From assembly GCF_028583725.1 (NCBI RefSeq), contig NZ_CP110680.1:1488001-1552000 (forward strand): a stretch of 64,000 bases of DNA, in the 5' to 3' direction. This document shows positions 1 through 7,669 of the stretch, piece by piece (the first letter of the stretch is position 1; each line of letters begins with the position of its first letter). The notes beneath the pieces were generated by a model. The model worked only from the letters and a program-made list of their open reading frames with translations. It searched no databases and was not told where the DNA came from. Origin of the DNA: Cellulomonas fimi. Its GTDB lineage: Bacteria; Actinomycetota; Actinomycetes; Actinomycetales; Cellulomonadaceae. Both the position numbers and the translations under genes were made by a program.

Positions 1-156
1 GCGCGTGAGCGCCTGCACGGCCTGCGCCCCGTCGCCGGCCTCGAGGACCACCTCGAGGTCGGGCTGGGAGTCGATCACCATGCGGAAGCCGGCGCGGACG
101 AGCTGCTGGTCGTCGACGAGCGCGACGCGCACGGGGGGCGTGGTGGTCTCGGTCAT
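1..156 (-). CDS. NarL/LuxR-type response regulator, N-terminal part only (gene runs off the window)
   Basis: Only the first 52 codons are in the window. They read as the start of a CheY-like receiver: VALVDDQQLVRAGFRMVI (beta1 with the acidic pair D15/D16, then helix 1), followed by QPDLEVV and AGDGAQA. The phospho-accepting aspartate and the expected C-terminal helix-turn-helix lie outside. The ATG at 156-154 overlaps the TGA of the upstream histidine kinase by four bases (ATGA), so the two are translationally coupled. Assignment to the NarL/DesR group rests on the receiver sequence and on the HisKA_3-type partner kinase. Confidence 0.85.
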   Translation of the reverse strand, partial: MTETTTPPVRVALVDDQQLVRAGFRMVIDSQPDLEVVLEAGDGAQAVQALTR

Positions 157-1532
157 CGGTCGTCCTGTCGCGTGGAGGCGGGGTGCGGGGGAGCGGTGTC
201 GGCGGTCGGCGGCCGGCCGGCCGGTGGCGGACCGACGACGGGGCCGGTCGGCAGCTCGGCGCGGACACGGTAGCCGCCGCCCGGCCGGGGACCGGCGCTG
301 ACGGTGCCGCCGAACATCGCCGCACGCTCGCGCATGCCGAGCAGGCCGTGGCCCAGGCCGTCGGAGCCGGCGGAGGCGCCGCGGCCGTCGTCGGACACCT
401 CGAGCGCGAGCGCGTCCGGGCGCCACGACAGCACGACGGTCACGGACGGGTCGGGGCCCGCGTGCTTGAGCACGTTGGTGAGCGCCTCCTGCGTGATGCG
501 GTACGCCGTGAGGCCGACGCCGGGGGGGAGGTGGCGGGGCGTGCCGGTGCGCACGAGGGACACGCGCAGCCCGCTGCCGCGGACCTGCTCGACGAGCGCG
601 GGCACGTCCTCGATGGACGGCTGCGGGGTCACGGTGGGGCCGGCGGGGCCGGTCGCGGTCGACGGGCCCGAGGCCGCGGGCGGGCTCGTGACGGTCCCAC
701 CGCCCGCCGGGGCGAGGGGCGGTCCGGCGGTGACCACGGGGATGCTGCCGGTCGGCGTCGGCGGGCCCTCGCGCAGCACGCCGAGCAGGCGGCGCATGTC
801 GGTGAGCGCCGCGCGGCCGGTCTCCGCGATCGTGCCGAGCGCGCGCGTGGCGGCGGCGGGGTCGGCGTCCGCGGCGTACCGCCCGCCGTCGGCCTGGGCG
901 ATCATCACGGTGAGCGAGTGCGCGACGATGTCGTGCATCTCCCGCGCGATGCGGGCGCGCTCGGCCGCGGTGGCGATCTGCGCCTGCTGGTCGCGCTCGC
1001 GCTCGAGCCGTTCGGCGCGGTCGACGAGGGCCTCGAGCGTCTCCCGGCGGGAGCGTCGCGCGAGGCCGAACGCCCACACCGCGGCGGCGATCGACCACAC
1101 GAAGATCGTCGAGGCCACCGCGGAGGGCGGGTTCCACCAGGTCGCGAGCGTGACCGGCAGGAGGATCCCGCCGACGACCGCGCCGACGATCGCGACGCGG
1201 TGCGCCCAGCGCGGGCCGTGCACGGTGACGGAGTAGAGCGCGACGAGCACCGCGAGGTCCGCCGGGACCATGAGCGGCGTGACGAACAGCATCTGCAGCA
1301 GGGCGACCGTGTAGACGGTCGCGGCGGACGCGGTGGGGCGGACCCGGCGCCACGCGAGCGGGGCGATGAGGAGGAAGGCGACCAGCAGGTCGGGCACCGT
1401 GCGCGTCGACGAGCCGTCGAGGAAGTTGACGTTGAGCGTGAGGCCGACGAGCAGCACGAACAGCGTGCCCACGAGGTCGATGACGAACCGGTGGGAGTCC
1501 TCCCATCGCAGCACCCGGTCCCACCACGTCAC
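153..1532 (-). CDS. Membrane sensor histidine kinase, HisKA_3 / NarX-DesK type
   Basis: 459 residues. The first ~155 residues hold four to five hydrophobic segments and no recognisable extracellular sensor domain, as in DesK-like kinases. A short coiled coil (about 160-190) leads into the HisKA_3 dimerisation domain; the phosphorylated histidine is H200 in REMHDIVAHSL. After an unusually Pro/Thr/Gly-rich insert (about 255-300) comes the HATPase_c domain with the N-box region EALTNVLKHAG and the G boxes DDGRG and GHGLLGM. The signal sensed cannot be told. It is coupled by a 4-base overlap to the response regulator downstream. The GTG start lies six bases after a TAGGCT -10 hexamer, suggesting a leaderless mRNA. 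Confidence 0.92.
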   Translation of the reverse strand: MTWWDRVLRWEDSHRFVIDLVGTLFVLLVGLTLNVNFLDGSSTRTVPDLLVAFLLIAPLAWRRVRPTASAATVYTVALLQMLFVTPLMVPADLAVLVALYSVTVHGPRWAHRVAIVGAVVGGILLPVTLATWWNPPSAVASTIFVWSIAAAVWAFGLARRSRRETLEALVDRAERLERERDQQAQIATAAERARIAREMHDIVAHSLTVMIAQADGGRYAADADPAAATRALGTIAETGRAALTDMRRLLGVLREGPPTPTGSIPVVTAGPPLAPAGGGTVTSPPAASGPSTATGPAGPTVTPQPSIEDVPALVEQVRGSGLRVSLVRTGTPRHLPPGVGLTAYRITQEALTNVLKHAGPDPSVTVVLSWRPDALALEVSDDGRGASAGSDGLGHGLLGMRERAAMFGGTVSAGPRPGGGYRVRAELPTGPVVGPPPAGRPPTADTAPPHPASTRQDDR

Positions 1533-1538
1533 GCGACG

Positions 1539-1544
1539 AGCCTA
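1539..1544 (-). promoter_or_regulatory. -10 element TAGGCT of the NarL-type two-component operon, leaderless
   Basis: Read on the minus strand, TAGGCT is followed by six bases and then the GTG start of the histidine kinase. There is no Shine-Dalgarno. The fit to TANNNT plus the spacing predicts that transcription begins at or next to the start codon. No clear -35 is visible. Confidence 0.5.
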
Positions 1545-1719
1545 GGCGCGCGGCCGACGTCCCGCGTGCACCCCCGGACGGACCCGAGGCCCGCGGGCGC
1601 CCGACCGCGGGGGGACCCGACGCGGGGGCGCGTGCGCCGCAGGCGGCGGGAGCGGTCCGCACCCGTGGGACCACGGCGAACATCGCGTGCCCACTGGCGG
1701 ACGAGACCGTCCCGTGACC

Positions 1720-1725
1720 TAGCAT
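1720..1725 (+). promoter_or_regulatory. -10 element TAGCAT of the OmpR-type two-component operon, leaderless
   Basis: TAGCAT is followed by six bases and then the ATG at 1732, with no Shine-Dalgarno between. It lies in a 199-base divergent spacer between two regulatory operons. No convincing -35 is visible. Confidence 0.5.
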
Positions 1726-1731
1726 GGGGCA

Positions 1732-2424
1732 ATGACCCAGGTGCTGCTGGCGGAGGACGATCCCGCGATTGCCGAGCCTTTGGCCCGCGCCCTCGGGCGT
1801 GAAGGTTACGACGTGCGCGTGCAAGGCACGGGTCAAGGTGCGATCGACGGCGCCGCCGCGGCGGACCTCGTCGTCCTCGACCTGGGCCTGCCCGACATGG
1901 ACGGCCTCGACGTCGCCCGCGCGATCCGGAACCAGGGCCTCACGACCCCCGTGCTGGTGCTCACGGCGCGCGCCGACGAGGTGGACCTCGTCGTCGGCCT
2001 CGACGCCGGCGCGGACGACTACGTCACCAAGCCGTTCCGCCTCGCGGAGCTGCTCGCGCGCGTCCGGGCCCTGCTGCGGCGCAGCGTCGGCGACCCGGCC
2101 GACGAGGACGAGCTGCACGCCCAGAACGTCCGCGTCGACGTCGCGGCGCACCGCGCGTTCCAGGGCGAGCGCGAGCTGCACCTGACGGCGAAGGAGTTCG
2201 ACCTGCTGCGCGTGCTCGTCGCCGCGGCCGGCACGGTCGTGGCCCGCGAGACCCTCATGCGCGAGGTGTGGGGCTCCGACCCGACCGGCTCGACGAAGAC
2301 CCTCGACATGCACGTGTCGTGGCTGCGCCGCAAGCTCGGCGACGACGCGGGCGCCCCCCGGTACGTCACGACGGTGCGCGGCATGGGCTTCCGGTTCGAG
2401 ACGGGCGCCGGCGAGCGGGTCTGA
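1732..2424 (+). CDS. OmpR/PhoB-family response regulator
   Basis: 230 residues. The receiver domain (about 1-118) has the acidic pocket E8/D9/D10, the phosphorylation site D50 in LVVLDLGLPD, T78 in VLTARAD and K100 in DDYVTKPF. The C-terminal winged-helix domain (about 130-225) has the Trans_reg_C features LTAKEFDLLRVL, RETLMREVWG, VSWLRRKLG and TTVRGMGFRF. It is followed three bases later by its kinase. The set resembles many actinobacterial pairs acting on envelope stress or antibiotics, but no target can be named from the sequence. Confidence 0.95.
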   Translation: MTQVLLAEDDPAIAEPLARALGREGYDVRVQGTGQGAIDGAAAADLVVLDLGLPDMDGLDVARAIRNQGLTTPVLVLTARADEVDLVVGLDAGADDYVTKPFRLAELLARVRALLRRSVGDPADEDELHAQNVRVDVAAHRAFQGERELHLTAKEFDLLRVLVAAAGTVVARETLMREVWGSDPTGSTKTLDMHVSWLRRKLGDDAGAPRYVTTVRGMGFRFETGAGERV

Positions 2425-2427
2425 CAG

Positions 2428-3750
2428 GTGCGTCGTCGCGTCCTGCAGGCGACGATCGCGGCGGTCACCGTCGCGGTCGTCCTGCTCGGCTTCCCGCTGG
2501 CGTTCCTCGGCGCGCAGCTGGTCCGCGAGAACGAGCTGCGCCGGCTCGAGGTGCGGCTGGAGTCCGCCGCGGAGACCGTCGACTTCCGCGCCGACTCCGG
2601 CATCGCGTACACCGACCGGATGCTCGAGCCGGCGGCCGGCCGGGTCGACGAGATCCCCGCGAACGTGGTGGTCCGCACGACGGACGGCGAGATCTACGAG
2701 GCGGGCGCCCCGGTCGAGGGGCGCGCGCTCACGCTCGAGACCACGACCGACTCGCACGCCGTCGTGGTGCTGTCGGTGTCGTTCTGGGACGTGTTCTGGG
2801 TGAGTGCGCGCGTGATCGCGCTCGTCGTCGTGGCCGCGGTGATCGCCTTCGCGGCGGGCATCGCGATGGCGATCTGGCAGGCGAACCGGCTGGCCGCACC
2901 GCTGGTCTACCTCGCCGCGTCGGCGGAGCAGCTCGGCTCGGGCCAGGTGCGACCGCGCCTCGAGCCGTCCGGGGTCGAGGAGATCGACCTCGTCGCGGCC
3001 GAGCTCGCGCGGTCCGCGGACCGGATGGCGGGGCGGCTCGCCGCCGAGCGGCAGTTCGCGTCCGACGCGTCCCACCAGCTCCGCACGCCCCTCACGGCGC
3101 TGTCGATGCGGCTGGAGGAGATCATGCTGGCCACCGACGACCCGCAGGTGCGCGAGGAGGCCCGCATCTCGCTGGAGCAGGTCGAACGGCTCGTGCGGGT
3201 CGTCGACGACCTGCTCACCAGCTCCCGCCGCGCGCAGGGCGGCACGACGGAGGCCATCCCGCTCGTCGACGTCGTCCACCAGCAGGAGGAGGAGTGGGCG
3301 CCGACGTTCGCGGCGGCGGGACGGCGGCTCGTCGTCGAGGTCGACGCGCAGACGCAGGTCCTCGCGACACCGGGCGCGCTCGCGCAGGTGCTCGCGACGC
3401 TCATCGAGAACTCGCTCAAGCACGGGGCGGGCACCACGACGGTGCGCTCGCGCACCGGCGGGCCGTCGGGTGCGGTGGTGGTGGAGGTCGCCGACGAGGG
3501 CGCGGGCGTGCCCGACGAGCTCGCGGGCCGGATCTTCGAGCGTGAGGTGACGTCGGGCGCCGGCACGGGCCTGGGGCTCGCGCTGGCCCGCGACCTCGCG
3601 AGCGCCGACGGAGGGCGCCTCGAGCTCGCGCAGCGCCGTCCCGCGGTCTTCGCGCTCTTCCTGTCGGGTGTCCCGGCGTCGCTGCGCCCCGACGTCGTGC
3701 TGCCGCTGGGTGCGGTCGTCTCGGCGCGGCCCGACCGCCGGCGTCGCTGA
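2428..3750 (+). CDS. Sensor histidine kinase, HAMP-HisKA-HATPase_c
   Basis: 440 residues from a GTG three bases after the regulator's stop. TM1 is about residues 8-32, a short extracytoplasmic loop of about 90 residues follows, and TM2 is about 122-148. Then come HAMP (about 149-200), HisKA with H216 in DASHQLRTPL, and HATPase_c with LIENSLKHG (N box), DEGAGV (G1) and GTGLGLALARDL (G2). Residues after about 420 are a short Arg-rich tail. It should phosphorylate the OmpR-type regulator encoded just upstream. The loop is too short and too plain to predict a ligand. Confidence 0.93.
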   Translation: MRRRVLQATIAAVTVAVVLLGFPLAFLGAQLVRENELRRLEVRLESAAETVDFRADSGIAYTDRMLEPAAGRVDEIPANVVVRTTDGEIYEAGAPVEGRALTLETTTDSHAVVVLSVSFWDVFWVSARVIALVVVAAVIAFAAGIAMAIWQANRLAAPLVYLAASAEQLGSGQVRPRLEPSGVEEIDLVAAELARSADRMAGRLAAERQFASDASHQLRTPLTALSMRLEEIMLATDDPQVREEARISLEQVERLVRVVDDLLTSSRRAQGGTTEAIPLVDVVHQQEEEWAPTFAAAGRRLVVEVDAQTQVLATPGALAQVLATLIENSLKHGAGTTTVRSRTGGPSGAVVVEVADEGAGVPDELAGRIFEREVTSGAGTGLGLALARDLASADGGRLELAQRRPAVFALFLSGVPASLRPDVVLPLGAVVSARPDRRRR

Positions 3751-3779
3751 CCCGTCCGCGTCACGCGGCGTGGGCCGAC

Positions 3780-3803
3780 CGGGCGAAAAGTCGGTTTCGC
3801 CCG
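3780..3803. terminator. Inverted repeat CGGGCGAAA / TTTCGCCCG between kinase and manA
   Basis: A perfect 9-base inverted repeat (3780-3788 and 3795-3803) around the 6-base loop AGTCGG. It lies 29 bases after the kinase stop and 33 bases upstream of the manA -10 element. There is no T-tract. It could terminate the two-component operon or be an operator for manA. Confidence 0.4.
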
Positions 3804-3835
3804 CACTTGTCGCCTGGATCGGCGGACCGGTCCCG

Positions 3836-3841
3836 TAACCT
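3836..3841 (+). promoter_or_regulatory. -10 element TAACCT, probable manA promoter
   Basis: TAACCT fits TANNNT and would give a leader of about 55 bases before the manA GTG. A good -35 at 16-18 bases is not visible. Confidence 0.35.
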
Positions 3842-3903
3842 GCCGTGCAAGGTGCGGGCGGGACGCCACGTGCCGCCGACGTCCGCGGAGAGGAAGGGGA
3901 GCC

Positions 3904-5100
3904 GTGCGCCGCATCTCGCCCGCGACGCAGCACTACGCCTGGGGGTCGACGACCGCGATCCCGGACCTCCTGTGCGCGGTGCCGGACGGCCGGCCCGTGG
4001 CGGAGGCGTGGTTCGGTGCCCACCCGAGCGCGCCGTCCGTGGTCCACGACGACGGGTCCGACGTGCCGCTCGACCGCCTGGTCGCGGCGGACCCCACGGG
4101 CACGCTGGGCGAGGACGTGCGCACGCGGTTCGGCGGCGAGCTGCCGTACCTCCTCAAGGTCATCGCGGCGGAGTCGCCGCTGTCGCTGCAGGTGCACCCG
4201 AGCCGCGACCGGGCCCGAGCGGGCTATGCCGCGGAGGACGCCGCGGGCGTGCCGCTCGCCGCTCCCGAGCGCAACTACCGGGACCGCAACCACAAGCCGG
4301 AGCTCGTCTACGCACTCACACGCTTCGACGCGATGGTCGGGTTCCGCGCTCCGCGGCGCGTGGCCGAGCTGCTCGGCGGGCTCGACGCGCCGCTCGCGGC
4401 CGACCTGCACGCGCTGCTGGTCTCCGACACGACGCCGGGTGCGGTGCGCCGGGCCTTCGAGTGGCTCATGTCGCCCGACACGCGCCCGGCCGAGGACGAC
4501 GTCCGCAAGTTCGCCGACGCGTGCGCGCAGCGGCTCGCGGACGGGTCGCCGAGCCCGCGCACGGACCGCACGGTCATGCGCCTCGCGGCCGCGTACCCGG
4601 GTGACGCGGGGGCGGTCACGTCGGTGCTGCTCAACCCGGTGACGCTGCACCCGGGGGACGCGCTGTTCGTGCCGGCCGGCTCGGTGCACGCCTACCTGCA
4701 CGGGGTCGGCGTCGAGATCATGGCCAACTCGGACAACGTGCTGCGCGCGGGCCTCACCGCCAAGCACATCGACCTGCCGGAGCTCCTCGCGAACCTCGAC
4801 GCGGTGGCCGCGCCGCCGATCCGCATCGCGCCCGAGCGCGTGTTCACGTCGACCGAGATCTTCTACGCCCCGGTGGACGACTTCGAGCTGTCCGTGACCC
4901 GCCTCACCGACGAGGGCGCGACGCGCATCCCGGGTCGTGGCCCGCGCGTGCTGCTGTGCCTGGAGGGTGAGGTCGAGGTGCGCGCGCAGGACGGCGAGCC
5001 GATGGTCCTCACCCGGGGGCAGTCGGCGTTCGCGCCCGCGAGCGACGGCGTGCTCACGGCGTGGGGCGACGGCGTGCTCATCCAGGCGGACGTGCCCTGA
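3904..5100 (+). CDS. manA: Mannose-6-phosphate isomerase, class I
   Basis: 398 residues. Interconverts fructose-6-phosphate and mannose-6-phosphate in the cytoplasm and so feeds ManB, which lies far to the right in this window, and GDP-mannose synthesis. Class I PMI signatures are clear: PYLLKVIAAESPLSLQVHPS carries the Gln and His zinc ligands (near residues 95-98), NHKPELVYAL carries the Glu ligand, and VHAYLHGVGVEIMANSDNVLRAGLT carries the C-terminal His and substrate residues. The GTG at 3904 has a strong Shine-Dalgarno (GAGGAAGGGGAG) just upstream. It reads convergent to the GtrA gene, 49 bases away. Confidence 0.97.
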   Translation: MRRISPATQHYAWGSTTAIPDLLCAVPDGRPVAEAWFGAHPSAPSVVHDDGSDVPLDRLVAADPTGTLGEDVRTRFGGELPYLLKVIAAESPLSLQVHPSRDRARAGYAAEDAAGVPLAAPERNYRDRNHKPELVYALTRFDAMVGFRAPRRVAELLGGLDAPLAADLHALLVSDTTPGAVRRAFEWLMSPDTRPAEDDVRKFADACAQRLADGSPSPRTDRTVMRLAAAYPGDAGAVTSVLLNPVTLHPGDALFVPAGSVHAYLHGVGVEIMANSDNVLRAGLTAKHIDLPELLANLDAVAAPPIRIAPERVFTSTEIFYAPVDDFELSVTRLTDEGATRIPGRGPRVLLCLEGEVEVRAQDGEPMVLTRGQSAFAPASDGVLTAWGDGVLIQADVP

Positions 5101-5126
5101 CGGCGTCCCCTCCGGGGGAGCCGCCC

Positions 5127-5158
5127 GGCGGTGCGGTCAGGCGGTGCGGTCAGGCGGT
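5127..5158. repeat. Short tandem repeat, 13-base unit
   Basis: GGCGGTGCGGTCA occurs at 5127-5139 and 5140-5152, with a partial third copy (GGCGGTCG) after it. It covers the stop codon of the minus-strand GtrA gene, which sits in the second copy. It is most likely replication slippage. Confidence 0.7.
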
Positions 5159-5659
5159 CGTGCGGTGACCGGTGAAGACCCACCGCTTGTAGCCGACGTA
5201 CCGCAGGACCGTGCCGACGGCGATGCCGATGACGGTGGCCACGTTGTCGGCCAGCGGGGTGTCGAGCTGCAGGACGTAGTGCGAGAACGCGAGCGTGAGG
5301 ACCGGGACGGCCGCGCCGACCAGGTTGATCGCCCCGTAGACGACGAGCTCGCGACCGTGCCGCTCGGTGCGGTGCGACGCGAACGTCCAGTAGCGGTTGC
5401 CGAGCCACGACACGACCGTGGCGAGCGCCATCGAGACGATCTTCGCGGTGATCGGCTTCTCCTCCAGCAGCCCGCCGGGACCGAAGCGCAGCAGGTTGAA
5501 GACGCCGATGTCCACGACGAACGCGACGCCGCCGACGGACAGGAACCGGGCGATCTCGAGGCCACGGGCGCGGAGCGCGGCGAGCCGGAGGGCCGCCTGC
5601 GGCCGGGAGCCGGACGCCCGCGGGACGTCGGCGAGGCGACGCTCGTCGGTGGCACTCAC
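5150..5659 (-). CDS. GtrA-family membrane protein
   Basis: 169 residues with four predicted transmembrane helices (SVGGVAFVVDIGVFNLLRF; SMALATVVSWLGNRYW; INLVGAAVPVLTLAFS; VATVIGIAVGTVLRYVGYKRWVF, given in part). This is the GtrA/DPMS_2 fold, thought to flip or anchor polyprenyl-phosphate sugars for glycosyltransferases. The N-terminal ~30 residues are Arg-rich and cytoplasmic. The GTG start at 5659 has GAGGAG nine bases before it. No GtrB-type partner is adjacent here; one lies at 43372-44340 with another GtrA. The substrate is unknown. Confidence 0.88.
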   Translation of the reverse strand: MSATDERRLADVPRASGSRPQAALRLAALRARGLEIARFLSVGGVAFVVDIGVFNLLRFGPGGLLEEKPITAKIVSMALATVVSWLGNRYWTFASHRTERHGRELVVYGAINLVGAAVPVLTLAFSHYVLQLDTPLADNVATVIGIAVGTVLRYVGYKRWVFTGHRTTA

Positions 5660-5689
5660 GTGGTGGTCTCCTCGCCCTGGGCTGTCGTG

Positions 5690-5695
5690 AGGATA
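5690..5695 (-). promoter_or_regulatory. -10 element TATCCT, probable promoter of the GtrA gene
   Basis: Read on the minus strand, TATCCT lies about 30 bases upstream of the GTG start and ahead of its Shine-Dalgarno. It shares a 144-base divergent spacer with the purK promoter. Confidence 0.4.
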
Positions 5696-5789
5696 GCGGG
5701 ACGACCTGGGAGCGGGGCAGGCGGAGGGGGACCGGTGAAGCGATTCGGCGCGGTCGTGGACGGGAGGAGGTGCGCGGCGGCGGCTCGGT

Positions 5790-5795
5790 TAGGCT
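5790..5795 (+). promoter_or_regulatory. -10 element TAGGCT of purK, leaderless
   Basis: TAGGCT is followed by eight bases and the GTG start of purK, with no Shine-Dalgarno. This supports the start at 5804 although the reading frame stays open far upstream. Confidence 0.5.
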
Positions 5796-5803
5796 CGGCG
5801 CCC

Positions 5804-6964
5804 GTGGCAGCACCTGTGGTGGCAGTGGTCGGCGGCGGTCAGCTCGCACGGATGATGGCGCCCGCGGCGACGGCCCTCGGCGTGCACCTGCGGGTCCTCG
5901 TGGAGGACGCGGGGTCGTCGGCGGCGCAGGTCGTGGTCGACGCGCCCGTCGGGGCCGCGTCGGACGTGGCGGCGATCGAGCGCGTCGTCGACGGGGCGAC
6001 CGCGCTGACGTTCGAGCACGAGCACGTGCCGAACGACCTGCTCGAGCGGCTGGCCGGCGCGGGCGTGGCCGTGCGGCCCGCGGCGAGCGCGCTGCGGCAC
6101 GCGCAGGACAAGGCCGTCATGCGCCGACGGCTGACCGCGCTCGGCGTGCCGTGCCCGCGCTGGGCACCCGTCGCGGACGCCGACGACCTCGCGGTGTTCC
6201 TCGCCGCGAACGGCGGCGAGGCGGTCGTCAAGACCACCCGGGGCGGGTACGACGGCAAGGGCGTGCGCGTCGTCCGGACCGCGGACGAGGCGGCCGACTG
6301 GCTCGCGGCGGCGGCCGACGGCACCGGCGCCGCCCTCATCGCCGAGCAGAAGGTGCCGTTCACCCGCGAGCTCGCCGTGCTGGTCGCGCGCCGACCGGGC
6401 GGCGAGGTGCGCACGTGGCCCGTCGTCGAGTCGCTGCAGCGGGACGGCGTGTGCGCGGAGGTCGTCGCCCCGGCCCCCGACCTGCACCCGGAGACCCGCG
6501 ACCAGGCGCTCGACGTCGCGGTGCGCGTCGCCGAGGGGCTCGACGTGGTGGGCGTGCTCGCGGTCGAGCTGTTCGAGGTCGCGGTGCCGGGTGCGGCGCC
6601 GACGGTGCTGGTCAACGAGCTCGCGATGCGGCCGCACAACTCGGGCCACTGGACGATCGACGGGGCCGTGACCAGCCAGTTCGAGCAGCACCTGCGCGCG
6701 GTCCTCGACCTGCCGCTCGGTGACACCGCCGCCCGTGCGCCCTGGACGGTCATGGCGAACGTCCTGGGCAGCTCCCTCGACGAGCTGACCGACGCGCTCG
6801 ACGCGGTCGCCGCGGCCGACCCGCAGGCCAAGGTCCAGCTCTACGGCAAGCAGGTGCGCCCGGGCCGCAAGCTGGGCCACGTCAACGTGAGCGGCGACGA
6901 CCTGGACGACGTGCGCCGCCGTGCCCGGTACGCCGCCGCCCTGCTGCGCGGCGAGCAGCCGTGA
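5804..6964 (+). CDS. purK: N5-carboxyaminoimidazole ribonucleotide synthase
   Basis: 386 residues. ATP-grasp enzyme of purine biosynthesis: converts aminoimidazole ribonucleotide, ATP and bicarbonate to N5-CAIR. The N-terminal Rossmann-like motif [11 protein letters not shown], the ATP-grasp region [17 protein letters not shown], and the metal/ATP residues in VELFEV and [14 protein letters not shown] are all present. The same frame is open for 289 codons upstream, but that stretch runs over manA and the GtrA gene. The GTG at 5804, eight bases after a -10 hexamer and one or two residues before the conserved beta strand, is the sensible start. It is followed by purE in the usual purK-purE pair. 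Confidence 0.97.
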   Translation: MAAPVVAVVGGGQLARMMAPAATALGVHLRVLVEDAGSSAAQVVVDAPVGAASDVAAIERVVDGATALTFEHEHVPNDLLERLAGAGVAVRPAASALRHAQDKAVMRRRLTALGVPCPRWAPVADADDLAVFLAANGGEAVVKTTRGGYDGKGVRVVRTADEAADWLAAAADGTGAALIAEQKVPFTRELAVLVARRPGGEVRTWPVVESLQRDGVCAEVVAPAPDLHPETRDQALDVAVRVAEGLDVVGVLAVELFEVAVPGAAPTVLVNELAMRPHNSGHWTIDGAVTSQFEQHLRAVLDLPLGDTAARAPWTVMANVLGSSLDELTDALDAVAAADPQAKVQLYGKQVRPGRKLGHVNVSGDDLDDVRRRARYAAALLRGEQP

Positions 6965-7019
6965 CGACCCCCACCCCCTCGTCCCGGCGCGCGCCGCGGA
7001 CCGCACGGACGGAGACACC

Positions 7020-7562
7020 GTGACGACGACGCAGCCCCTGGTCGGGATCGTGATGGGCTCGGACTCGGACTGGCCCGTGATGGAGGCCGCCGCGCTCGCG
7101 CTCGACGAGTTCGGCGTGCCCTACGAGGTCGACGTGGTCTCCGCGCACCGCCAGCCCGACAAGATGGTCGACTACGGCCGGACCGCCGCCGCACGCGGCC
7201 TGCGCGTGATCGTCGCGGGTGCCGGGGGAGCGGCGCACCTGCCCGGCATGCTCGCGTCGGTGACGACGCTGCCCGTCGTCGGGGTGCCCGTCCCGCTCGC
7301 GCACCTCGACGGGCTGGACTCGCTGCTGTCGATCGTGCAGATGCCGGCCGGCGTGCCCGTCGCGACGGTGTCCGTGGGCGGCGCACGGAACGCCGGGCTG
7401 CTCGCGGTGCGGATCCTCGCCGCCGGGAGCGACGACGACGCGGCCCGTCTGCGCGAGGCGATGGCGCGGTTCCAGGACGGTCTGCGGGCGCAGGCGGACG
7501 CGAAGGGCGAGCGGCTGCGCGCCCGTTCCGGCGGGCGCCCCGCCACGGGCTTCTCCGTCTGA
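7020..7562 (+). CDS. purE: N5-carboxyaminoimidazole ribonucleotide mutase, class I
   Basis: 180 residues. Moves the carboxyl group of N5-CAIR to give CAIR in purine synthesis, as an octamer. Signatures: [15 protein letters not shown] (phosphate binding), [12 protein letters not shown] (catalytic His) and [15 protein letters not shown]. The GTG at 7020 is preceded by GGAG and starts right before the conserved domain; an ATG at 6921 in the same frame would add 33 residues overlapping the end of purK and is less likely. The gap to purK is 55 bases, so they form an operon. Confidence 0.96.
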   Translation: MTTTQPLVGIVMGSDSDWPVMEAAALALDEFGVPYEVDVVSAHRQPDKMVDYGRTAAARGLRVIVAGAGGAAHLPGMLASVTTLPVVGVPVPLAHLDGLDSLLSIVQMPAGVPVATVSVGGARNAGLLAVRILAAGSDDDAARLREAMARFQDGLRAQADAKGERLRARSGGRPATGFSV

Positions 7563-7567
7563 GCGTT

Positions 7568-7584
7568 CGCGGACGGCGTCCGCG
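7568..7584 (+). terminator. Stem-loop after purE
   Basis: CGCGGAC-GGC-GTCCGCG forms a perfect 7-base stem starting six bases after the purE stop. A second weak stem (GGGCC/GGCCC) follows. There is no T-tract, which is usual for high-GC actinobacteria. Confidence 0.4.
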
Positions 7585-7656
7585 GGCCTCGTGAAGGGCC
7601 CGTGCACGACCGGGCGCACGCGCCCCCTCACCGCGCGGACCCGCCGGGGGTCTGCT

Positions 7657-7662
7657 TACGGT
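7657..7662 (+). promoter_or_regulatory. -10 element TACGGT of the acyltransferase gene, leaderless
   Basis: TACGGT is followed by seven bases and then the ATG at 7670, with no Shine-Dalgarno. Confidence 0.5.
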
Positions 7663-7669
7663 CGGTCGG

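Noticed and set aside
183..1802. Long plus-strand open frames opposite the histidine kinase, and many similar frames opposite other genes (for example 9465-11624, 23499-26783, 38485-41316, 57831-61079)
   Set aside because: High GC makes stop codons rare in alternative frames. These translations are Arg/Ala/Gly/Pro-rich with no domain motifs, while the opposite strand carries clear families.
5127..5158. 13-base tandem repeat as an attachment site or regulatory array
   Set aside because: Only two full copies, overlapping a stop codon, with no integrase or tRNA nearby. Replication slippage is enough.
4937..5803. Upstream extension of the purK reading frame by 289 codons
   Set aside because: It runs through manA and the GtrA gene in other frames and reads as low-complexity sequence. 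The -10 element and the Rossmann start place the start at 5804.
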